From: Dromiciops gliroides
Taxonomy: Eukaryota; Chordata; Mammalia; Microbiotheria; Microbiotheriidae
Direction: 5' to 3'
Length of the DNA stretch: 64,000 nt
NCBI RefSeq assembly: GCF_019393635.1
Contig: NC_057861.1
Coordinates: 56,867,532 to 56,931,531 of the forward strand
The stretch's first letter is position 1. Every line of letters starts with the position of its first letter. The notes beneath the pieces were generated by a model that was not told the origin of the DNA, searched no databases, and saw nothing but the letters and a program-made list of their open reading frames with translations. Position numbers and translations under genes: made by a program. Below, piece after piece: positions 10,875 through 31,346 of this stretch.

Positions 10875-11320
10875 GATAATTAGTAATCTGGAAGAATCCT
10901 AGTTAAAGGTTTATCAACCAAGCCACCAAGTCCTAAATAAAACACTTATCTGCATATCTTTCCCAGTCACAAAGGCTGACTCACAGACATAGTAATTCAC
11001 AGGCTTGTAATTCCAGGCCCTCAAGCACAAATTCTGAGACTTGGCAGGATTTAGAGCTGGAGAGACCTTGAAGATCTTCTACCAAGACCCAATAAGCTTC
11101 ATTCCTAGCCAAGCCCGCATGGGGAGGAGGAATAAACATGTTTGGTGAGTTTTAGAAAGGGAAACTCCTGGAACCAGCAGAAACAAAGGAAAGGGCTTTG
11201 TGGAGGGGTTCCCAGTCTTGATCGGATCAGGGTCTGGGTAACTGTTAAAGATTAGGTTACACAAGCTCTGGAACTGGAGAGTTTCGTGTTAGTTTGAATG
11301 TCTAGTTTCTCTGTTAATTC

Positions 11321-11472
11321 TTTTTTTTTTTTAGTGAGGCAATTGGGGTTAAGTGACTTGCCCAGGGTCACACAGCTAGTAAGTGTGTGTTAAGTGTCTG
11401 AGGCCAGATTTGAACTCAGGTACTCCTGACTCCAGGGCCGGTGCTCTATCCACTGCGCCACCTAGCTGCCCC
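11321..11472 (-). mobile_element. WSINE1-type SINE, minus strand
   Basis: Subtype A copy (GGCAATTGGGG, TTAAGTGTCTG, GACTCCAGG, GCTCTATCC). Target duplication TCTCTGTTAATTC at 11308-11320 and 11473-11485. Confidence 0.95.
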
Positions 11473-11544
11473 TCTCTGTTAATTCTTAATCTGTGTTTTC
11501 TGGCTCCTTACAAATAAACGAACTGCAGGGATCCTGGTTGTTGT

Positions 11545-11910
11545 AAATGGGATTCCTGTTCCGATATAGATTGGACTAGATAACCTTCAAGGTTAAAGAC
11601 CTTCAAGGCCCTTCCAAATCTAAGACTCTGTGATTCCCTGGACACCAAGATCATTGAACAAATTGTCTACCTGGAATAAACTGACGACACTATTCTTCAG
11701 GATCGGAAAAATGCTGAATTTGCCATCAGGACTGACTACCACTAAGTTGCTGTGTAACTCTGAATGTCTCTTCTCTCGTCTATGACCTCAGTTTTTCCTC
11801 CTCAATAAAATGAGGTAGATAACATGGATTTCCGTGAGGGCTCTTTGAGGGCAAGGGATTGTCTACAAATGTCCTGGAAATAAGCACATAGAAGCCTAAT
11901 ATTTGTTGAC
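11545..11910 (+). repeat. THER1/MIR3-like tail and MIR fragment
   Basis: TTGGACTAGATAACCTTCAA and CCCTTCCAAATCTAAGACTC match the usual 3' tail of MIR3/THER SINEs. A separate MIR-like piece (TGACCTCAGTTTTTCCTCCT) follows at about 11690-11850. Confidence 0.6.
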
Positions 11911-11929
11911 GTTCCCTCCCTCCCAGGTC

Positions 11930-12324
11930 TGACATACCTACTTTAGAAAACTACAACTCCCAGGCATGCTTGCGCCTAAAGACACGCGAGAACTTCCCGG
12001 GGGCGGGACGTTGCCTGAAGCCCCAAACAAAACAACTAACCGCCAACCTCCGAAAGCTCAGTTGTCGGCTTGGCTGCCACACTGGCTGCTCTCTTACCGT
12101 CAGGCACTCTCTTAGGACACCTCCACCCAGGCACAAAGAGGGCCTGCTGCTGGACCTCGCGCAGACGCATTCGTCTCGCTATTGGCCCTCGCGCAGACGC
12201 ATTAGTCTTGCTGCTGGGCCTCGCGCCGCTACACTTATTTCCTTCGGGGTCCTAGTTGAGGGGCGCGAGGAACGGGAGAAATCGAGGGCGTTTAGTCGTT
12301 TCTGCGGCCCGACGCGAAGGCGAC

Positions 12325-12330
<6 letters not shown>
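11930..12330 (+). promoter_or_regulatory. POLR2E: POLR2E promoter
   Basis: GC-rich, TATA-less region before the POLR2E start. ACTACAACTCCCAG at 11950-11963, followed by GCATGC, resembles the ZNF143/THAP11 (SBS) element of many housekeeping promoters. It has one extra base before ATGC compared with the usual form. An ATTGG (inverted CCAAT) lies at 12181-12185. The 32-bp tandem repeat is listed separately. Confidence 0.7.
12146..12225 (+). repeat. 32-bp tandem repeat in POLR2E promoter, 2.5 copies
   Basis: Units start at 12146, 12178 and 12210. The shared core is CTCGCGCAGACGCATT in units one and two; the third keeps GCTGCTGGGCCTCGCG. The repeats lie 100-180 bp before the start codon, so they fall in the core promoter or 5' UTR. 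Confidence 0.85.
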
Positions 12331-23454
<11,124 letters not shown>

Positions 23455-25080
23455 GTTGCTGCTGACTCCATAAGAAGTAAGTTGGGGCTGTTTTCTCAGC
23501 CCCTCTGGCTGTGCTGCCTTAATTCAGCACCAGACTATTCTGGGATTTTCATTGAAAAGATTTTTAGTTTCTTTGTAACATTCTGATGCTTCCTGGCCGG
23601 GGCTGGCTAGTATCTAGAATATCAAATCAGCTTTATTTGGAGCCGTCTGCTATATAGCGAGCTCTGTGAGGGGGAGCAGAAGAAATAGAAGACACCAGAC
23701 TCGTGGCATTCCAGATAAAACATCCTCCCATTGCAGGAGGATTACAGGCAGGCCTGACAGTCTAGTCTAGGGCCTATTTCTCCTTTTTTTCATAAGTCTC
23801 TCAGGATAGCTCTTTTGCTCAGTTGTAGTTAAACCATGTACAGAGCAGGGGGAGACTGTCTTTCACCTGATCTGGGTGCCCAGCCCCAAGGGCAGATCAA
23901 GCCTGACAATCTACTTGGGCTCCCTGGGTATCATCTCTTCCTCAGAAAACCCTATGGTTGTCTGTGGGGCTATGGTACTTTTTGTGCTCTCCTCAGGCCC
24001 AAGCATCACTTTTCCCTTCCATGCTTAGTCTCAGGGACAGGCCTGGGGACCAAGGGCTTGAGGGGGGTGTAAATACAAAGCTATGAGGCTTCCACCCACA
24101 TGGCTCTGTTCTGTTGAGGTCTGAGGTCACTCCTTTCTGCCAAGCCTACAAAGCATTTCCTCTGAGGACCCTGGAGAAGGGGAATCTGGACTCGATAATG
24201 GCTAGGTCTTCAGTTGACCTTGAAGTTTGCTGGCAGCATCATCAAAAGAGCTCCAGGGTGCCTTGTGAGGCTGCAACAAGAAAGGAAGGGGGGGGGGGTC
24301 TTTGAGGGGCCTAGTCCCTGCACTTGCCCCCTGCTCAGACCTTGCCTTCCCCGGCTGTTTTCCCTCCTATTTCCCCTCCACCACTGAAGCAGGACTGTGC
24401 CTTTGCTTAGCCCACTGCCAAAGAGTTGAAGGTCAGTGCTAAACTAGCAGCAAATCTGAGGGGCTGTCGTGTCTTTGACATATGTGCTTTCTCCATTGGT
24501 ACCTATCACAGGAGCACTAGATGAGGGAATAAACTTAGCCGGGTTCGGACCTTAGCTCTGCTACTTCCTGGCATGACTCTAGGTCACCTAATGTCCTGTG
24601 CCTGCTGTGCTCCTGCTGTTCTGTGCCCTTCCTCTCCCCTCTCCAGCTCTTCCTTGAGCTCTCCCTGTGTTGCCCCCTCTAGTCCCCTCCACCCCACACA
24701 CTTTAGTAGTGTAGTTCAGAAGGTGCTGTGGCCAACAAGAGATAGCAGCTATTGGTCATCACCATGCCCAGACCCAAAGCTTTTCCAGCATTAAAGAACC
24801 CAGGCTTGTTTCCATAAGGAATTGTAGAAAGATTTTGCTGGAGGCAAAGTGCAAATCTCACTAATTGAGTTTTGCCTGATGGGTTGCTGGGAAACAAATC
24901 CCTCTTAAGCCCAATCAGAGCCACCAGTGGCCTGTTTTTAAATATCCCAGCTGTAGCATTTTCCCTGGTGTATAGCAGGCAGACAAAAGCACAGTCTCAT
25001 CTTGGACCTCTATGCTAAAAGGATACTTTAATCCTTAGGGTAGGGCGAGAACTGTACAGCCATTCAGGATTTCATTTCTC
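23455..25080 (+). other. POLR2E: POLR2E 3' UTR zone and downstream DNA
   Basis: A donor-like GTAAGT lies at 23477 and a possible acceptor TCTCTCAG ends at 23804, which would give a 3'-UTR intron like the human one. A candidate AATAAA is at 24528-24533. None is proven. No repeat recognised; a ten-G run is at 24289-24298. Confidence 0.4.
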
Positions 25081-25084
25081 TGTT

Positions 25085-25775
25085 AGTCATGTGACCCTTC
25101 TTGTTGGTCCGGTCTTCTATAATCCGGTCTCCACACAGCTGCCAAAGTACTTTCCTTAAAGCACAGGTCTGACCATCTCAATCCCATTCTATTAACTCCA
25201 GTGGCCTCTGGGATCAAATAAACTGGGTTCAAGCCCTTCAGTTCACAGCCTGGGCCTTATGATACATTACTTCCCTTCCTCCACTTGGTCCACTTGTTTT
25301 CACAAACAAAGCTCCATCTCCCCATGCCTGGAATGCTCTCCTACCTCACTTCTGCCTCTTCCAATCCTGAGCTTCCTTCAAGACTTACCTAAAATATTGT
25401 CTTCTACATGAAGTCTCTGCTGATTTCCTCAGCTGCCAGGGCCACCCTGTAAGATTACCTTATCTTGGGCCAGCTAGGTGGTGCAGTGGATAAAGCACTG
25501 GCCCTGGATTCAGGAGGACCTGAGTTTAAATTTGGCCTCAGACACTTGACACTTACTAGCTATGTGACCCTGGGCAAGTCACTTAACCCTCATTACCCCC
25601 CTCCCCCCAAATTACCTTGTCTTAGTTTTGTATACATTTATATATGTATATATTCTATTCCATCTGGAATGTCAGCTTGAGACATCTGTGGCTTTCTCCA
25701 TATCTACTACTTGGCACACTGCCTAGCACAAGGTAGGCATATGCTAAATGCTTATTGATTGATCCATCCCATTCT
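25085..25775 (+). repeat. L2 3' region, split by a SINE
   Basis: AGCACAGGTCTGACCATCTC, CATGCCTGGAATGCTCTCCT, then after the SINE GCACACTGCCTAGCACAAGG and TAAATGCTTATTGATTG. This is a long L2 3' part in plus orientation. Confidence 0.8.
25467..25610 (+). mobile_element. WSINE1-type SINE inside L2
   Basis: Subtype B copy with a C-rich rather than A-rich end. Target duplication ATTACCTTRTCTT at about 25454 and 25611. Confidence 0.92.
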
Positions 25776-26029
25776 TCCATGTTGCCCAGCATCCCTGGAG
25801 ATATGCTAGCCTCTGACTCCTGTCTCAGCATGCAAGGCAGATTCACCTGGGAAGAGGACTGACTTCTACACCACTTACTTGCCTGCTCTCTAACCCAGTG
25901 AGGAGAGCATGGGTTTTCCCTCTCACTTACTCAACAGGACTGAAATTGGAGACGAAGAAACGGCATAGGATCTTCTTTGGATGGGAGCGGTGGGGAGCCT
26001 AGTGGTTCACAAAATAAAATGTATATCAT

Positions 26030-26735
26030 GGATCTTGTGGCTTGGTCTCTAACCCACCATTTGCCAGAGCTTCCCAGTAATCTAATAGACAGGTCTGATC
26101 ACTCTTTTCCTATCTACAATCCGTGGTGGTTCTCTATTGTCTCCAAGATGAATAACAACTGACCTTTGACCTTTCACATCATTTCCCTTCATGCACTGAC
26201 CCTGTGATGTTCCACTTGACCTAGATAAGCAGTTGTGCCATCTTATTCTGCACCATAACACCTTTTCTAGGCTTCACCTCATACCTGGAACCCCTTCCTT
26301 GATTTCTGCTCATTGAAATTATTCTCAATTCTTAGCCTGAGAGTGTCAAAAGGATAATGTGACATGGTGGAAACAGGTGCTGGACTTGGAATACAGAAGA
26401 GCAGAGTTTGAGCCTTTCATTCTTTGCTAATGGCAGTGCCTACCACAGGGTTTTGTAAGAATGAAATGGGTATCAAGTGCTTTGCAAACCTAAAAGCACT
26501 ATGTGAACATCAGCTATTTATTTCTCCTGTAAAAATTCTCTCACCCTCATTGTCTAGTATTTTAGATTGATTTTACCTTCCTTAAACTTGTTAACCTTTT
26601 GCTTGTTTGTGCATGTCATATCTCCCACGTTAGACTGTAAATACCTGGAGGGTGGGAAGCTTCATTCATCTGTATTCCTAAGTGCCTAGTACAAGTGCAT
26701 TGTCTATGACAGGTACTTAATAAACAGTTTAATTG
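26030..26735 (+). repeat. L2 3' region interrupted by a MIR
   Basis: GACAGGTCTGATCACTCTTT opens the L2 part. A MIR (about 26345-26520: AGTGCTTTGCAAACCTAAAA) is inserted. The L2 end follows with TTAGACTGTAAATACCTGGA and TACTTAATAAACAGTTTAAT. Confidence 0.75.
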
Positions 26736-26844
26736 AAATGTGTGGTTGGTATTGCTTTTGGGAAACATAAGATCTGATTTCCAAGTTTTAGATAAAGTGA
26801 GTGCCAATAACCCAGGAAATTAGGAAGGTGGGGTTTCAGAATAA

Positions 26845-26994
26845 TTTTTTTTTTTTTGGTGAAGCAATTGGGGTTAAGTGACTTGCCCAGGGTCACACAG
26901 CTAGTAAGTATTAAGTGTCTGAGGTTGGATTTGAACTCTGGTCGTCCTGACTCCAGGGCTGGTGCTCTATCCACTGTACCACCTAGCTGCCCCC
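26845..26994 (-). mobile_element. WSINE1-type SINE, minus strand
   Basis: Subtype A copy; CAGRATAA flanks suggest the target duplication. Confidence 0.93.
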
Positions 26995-27037
26995 AGGATA
27001 AACCTTTTGGGATCAACTGAACTGGTTTTAGATTATG

Positions 27038-28343
27038 TTAGGCAGGGCCAAGATGGCAGAGGAAGGACATTAAATGCACAATCACCCCAAAAATAGCAAT
27101 AAAAGAACACTTGGAGCAGAAAAACACACAAAAATACGGGCTGAGAGTTTTCTCCAGCTATAGATAGATTTCAGGGGGCTGTGCTGGGCCACAAATAAAG
27201 CCTAACCCCATAATTGGGCTGACACACCAGACCACCCACCTGAGGAATTTGCCCCAGTGCCTCTGAATCGGCTGCAGCACCGGCATCTTCTGGAACTGAG
27301 CTTGCGGTTGGGTTGAGTGGTTGCCAGGGGTGGTGGGGTGGGGGGGTAAGTGCAGGGGTACCAGTGGACTGGGGGGAAGGATTCGACTGTCACATCCCAG
27401 TGGGCAACCAGGAAGAAATCCTGAGCGGCGAGAGGCCTAGGTGGGGGAGGAGAGCAGGGGAGCAGGGGAGCAGGCTCACCGAGGCTAAAAACCACACCAC
27501 AGAAAGCTTTGCTGGTTTGTTTAGTAAGTAGGCTTGAGGTTATCTCCAGACCAGAGAACAGGCCAGGTGAGATTAAAACCTGCCCCGCCTCAAACCAAAA
27601 CACCTGGGACCAAAAAAAAAAAAAAAAGAATTGGGGCAGCTAGGTGGCTCAGTGGATAGAGCACCAGCCCTGGATTCAGGAGGACCTGAGTTCAAATCCA
27701 GCCTCAGACACTTACCAGCTGTGTGACCCTGGGCAAGTCACTTAACCCCAATTGCCCTGCCAAAAAAAATTGGAATTCAAAACACCTGGGACCCTCTGAA
27801 GCTGGGAACAGGAGCAGAGCCAAGAAGCAGCCCCCACCTCCACCCCCCAGTGGAGAGTTTAAAATCAAATAAAAGAGAGGCCAGGCAAGCTGAGAAGCCA
27901 AATCATCCCCCGGGCTACACTGTAGCTCGAACAGTGTCGTGGAAGCAGTGCCACATTTAAGAAGGAGTTAAAAGCCAAGAAATAGTAAGCCAGGATGAGA
28001 AAGCAGAAGACGATCGGAAACTTTGGGGGTAAGGTAGACCACAATACAGCCTCAGAAGAAGAAGATAACAGGGTCAAAGCTCCAACATCCAAAGCTTCCA
28101 AAAAAACATATGAACTGGTCTCAGGCCATGAAAGCTCTCAAAAGGGACTTTGAAGAGAAAGTAGGAGAAATAGAAAATGCGGAGAAAGGGAGGAAAGAAT
28201 GGAAAGAGAAATGAGAGCGATGCAGGAGAGTCATGAGAAAAAAGTCAACAGTTTGAAAAGCCAAATGGAAAAGGAGATTAAAAAACTGTCTGATGAAAAT
28301 AACTGCCTAAGAATTAGGATGGAACAAATGGAAGCTAGTGACG
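27038..28343 (+). mobile_element. L1 5' UTR and ORF1 start, 3'-truncated
   Basis: Begins GGCAGGGCCAAGATGGCAGA, a typical L1 5' start. A GC-rich 5' UTR is followed by ORF1 from about 27993 (MRKQKTIGNFGGKVDHNTAS), whose coiled-coil start is readable across a stop and a frame change. ORF1 stops abruptly at about 28343. A 10-bp direct repeat TTAGATTATG flanks the piece (27028-27037, 28344-28353), yet there is no A tail. A SINE interrupts the 5' UTR. Confidence 0.75.
27633..27769 (+). mobile_element. WSINE1-type SINE inside L1 5' UTR
   Basis: Mixed A/B diagnostics. AAAACACCTGGGACC occurs on both sides (about 27597-27611 and 27779-27793), but a 16-A run lies before the SINE as well as the usual A tail after it. 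Confidence 0.88.
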
Positions 28344-28353
28344 TTAGATTATG

Positions 28354-29200
28354 CTGGCACAAGTGAGGGTGTGACAGCTACTTCCAAAATGGCATCTTTC
28401 TATCCATTCTCGTTTTACAGGAATTGGCATTTGGCCTAGCAAATGGCAAGTGGTGCTGGTGCCTGGGGATGTTGCTGTGTCACCAAGCTTGCTCTTAGGG
28501 CCTCTAGAATGAGTCTGGCCCTCTTCCTTTTGTACTTTGGTGAGAAAAATCTTACCAAGGATTCAGGCAGAAAAGCCACTAGTACACTGCTTTGAAATAA
28601 GGTAGAGGCAGGTGTAACTGAACTGGCACAGGGAGAAGACCATTGTCACCTTAGATTTCTGGTTGTATGCATGTGTGAAGAATTAACCCTACACATGACT
28701 TGAGTTTGTGACAAGAGCTTCGAGAAGCCTTTGGAATCTTTGGCTTGGCTTCAGAGGCCAAAACCAGGACTAAGCCAACTTCCCAGATCCAGATTTAGAC
28801 TTTGAGGTGTGCCTCCTTGTGGCCCTCCTGATAAGAGATTAAGTTGGTTAGGGAAGTAAGTGTAGAATAGGTCTGCATTGAAGTCAGGTTATAGGTAGCT
28901 ATTCATAGGCTTAGTACCTTTCAATGATGCTCATTCTGCCCTTATAGGGAGCTTCCTTTCCTCCTGTGCCTCTGACATGAGTTGAAAGAAATGCAAAGAG
29001 AAATGCTCTCCTTTTGAGTCCCAAGGATCAGGTTGGTGCTGGCATGAGCCCATGGACATGTGGTCTAGGGACAGCTTCTGAGCCTTGGATTTCTTGTGGA
29101 GTTCCTGAGCTGATTCCCCACTACTCCATCTTAAAATCACAGTGAAATTCCCAATTGAGGAGAGGCTGGCGACAAGAATGAGTTATTCTCCCAGAGGAGG
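28354..29200. other. Intergenic DNA between POLR2E and ARHGAP45
   Basis: No repeat family, exon or RNA gene recognised. Confidence 0.35.
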
Positions 29201-29216
29201 AAATGAACTCCAACAT

Positions 29217-29222
29217 TTTATT
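29217..29222 (-). terminator. ARHGAP45: Candidate ARHGAP45 polyadenylation signal
   Basis: This is the first AATAAA on the minus strand after the ARHGAP45 stop, 1.7 kb away. A closer variant ATTAAA lies at 30125-30120. Which one is used cannot be told from sequence. Confidence 0.3.
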
Positions 29223-29499
29223 TTAAGCAAAGGAATTAATATTTGTAATTGAATTTGCATTTCAAAGTCCCCAGCAAGATGAATAAAACATTTATACAAA
29301 CCATGAGTGTTGTGCTACCAAAGGACCACAGGATTGATTCTCTGTGGCAACTAACATGCCCTGCCCTCAGCTGCTGAGCTGAAACGTGCCTCCCGTTCAC
29401 ACAACAATCTTTCCTCTATTCTAAGCACTTCTGCAAGAAGCATGAAGAAAGCTTTGTATCCTTCAGCCAAGGGGTGAAATCAGACCCTGTATTGCCCAA

Positions 29500-29720
29500 C
29501 GTGGCTCAGGTTAAAGACCTTCAGTCTAGAGACTTGGGCTTGAATCTTGGCTGTTAATACAGCGGGTGGGTAGCCACCACCAAGCTTGTAACCTAAGCCT
29601 GAGGTAGAGTTGAGAGGAATATTGCACCATCTACCTCAGGGCTGTTGGGAGGAAAGCTTTTTGTAAGCCTTAAAGCAGTGTTTATGTGTGTATACATATG
29701 TACGTACATCATGATCATTA
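29500..29720 (+). repeat. MIR SINE, old
   Basis: ACTTGGGCTTGAATCTTGGC, ATCTACCTCAGGGCTGTTGG and TTGTAAGCCTTAAAGCAGTG follow the MIR order. Confidence 0.6.
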
Positions 29721-30942
29721 TTATTTTCAGCATAGATGAGAGCCTAGCTTCAACAACATTGTAAGGATGGTATATAAACTGAGGGATGAGTCAGCTTCAG
29801 GGAGTTAAGAGCCCGGTCAGCATTCCAGTGATACCCTACACTGCTGTCACATGGAAGTGCTATAGAGTATCCTACGCAAGACCTCTTTGTGGGCCAGGGG
29901 AAGCTGGGTGGGGCACAGATATCAAAACTGGCTTCTGACTCAGGATCCTCCTAAGTGCACTTAACACTGTACTGGTAGAATCCAGACCTGGAATGGGATT
30001 TTTCCAGTTTATGAAACCAGTCTCCCTGGGCAGTAACTATGACCAGCCAGATATTCTTCAGGATCTTTGGGGTAGAGATTAAAGGTGAGGTCCGAATTAG
30101 AGAAGAAACAAATCTTTGTTTTAATTTTGACATGAGGATGTCATATCCACACCTATGGATTTCAAAATCACCATATAATTTGCGATGTTTAAAAGTCTTG
30201 CCCTCCCCACCATCTCCCAAATAGATCAGGAACCTAATTGTGTGTAAGGGCTGTAGCTCAGAAGTCTGGTTCATTTTTTCATTTACCCTAGGCCCACCAG
30301 GGGCCTGGTAAGAGGTTGTGAGAGACCAGTCTACATTAAAAGAGAAGGAACCCGCCTTACTCAATGCCTCTTCTAATATGCTCAAGCAACGCGTTTGGGT
30401 CTCTGGGGGCACTGAATCCAAGCCAGCTCAGGGGATATATCACATCACTTATATTTTTCCCCTGAATGATCCCTTGCCTCCATACTCAAAAAAAATAAAA
30501 AACATTTTTTAAAAAAAGTAACCCACTGGCAAAAATCATCTGTTTTAAAATAGAGTTGTGCCCCTCTGAAACAGCAGGCCAGGTAGCAGTAATCAGGAAT
30601 CCCAGGATGGAAGTACTTCCAGATCCATAGAGGGAAAAAAGGTGAAAAAATCCATCAGAATTCCCACAGGGAACCAGGGAAAAGGGACAAGGTAGGATGA
30701 CCTGAGCTGTGGCAGCCGTATCTCTCTCATCTATATTCAGACAAGGTTGCTTTTGTGAAGTTCTGCAGAACATCTGGAGGAGCCTTATCTCCACCAGAAC
30801 CAGCTGCAGAGCTGGTTATTCATCCCAGGTCTCACCTGGCCAGTCTTCCTCATCCCAATTTTTTTCTTTTATGTCTCATATAGGTCTGTTACTTTCCCCA
30901 AATTCTGTTGCAGAGATCAAGTTCTCTGCTGACAGCTTAAGT

Positions 30943-31346
30943 TCAAACAAACTCTGGCCGCCTTTCCCTGTGAGTGCCCATGGTGATCTTCCCACCACGT
31001 AGCCGGACTGCAGGAAGTTGCCAGCCACCTGCCCGTGCCTCCTGGGCAGAGTCGAGCCCTGCCTGGAGGACATTATTGGACTGGTTGCTGTTATAAGAGG
31101 ACAGCTGCAGGACCAGGACCTCTCTGCTTGGGTCCTGATCTTCATCCCCGTCACTGTGCTCCCCTCTGATTGGGTCCAGGTGCTCCACACTTCCCCTGTG
31201 GCTCTGGGACCCTTCCTCAGTGCTAGTCTCACTTTCCTGCTTCATCAAGAGGCTGAGTCGGTGCAGGGCACTGGCACCATCAGACACCTGCAATTCTGAG
31301 TTGTCTTCCAGCTCTGAGTCTGAGTCATTGGAACGGTTAATGGATT
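30943..31346 (-). CDS. ARHGAP45: ARHGAP45 last exon (coding part)
   Basis: Completes Glu914 and codes residues 915-1047: SINRSNDSDSELEDNSELQV ... NSNQSNNVLQAG ... RPEFV, TGA at 30945-30943. Low-complexity acidic/serine tail; the NQSNNVLQA and RLRGGKIT blocks match human. Confidence 0.95.
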
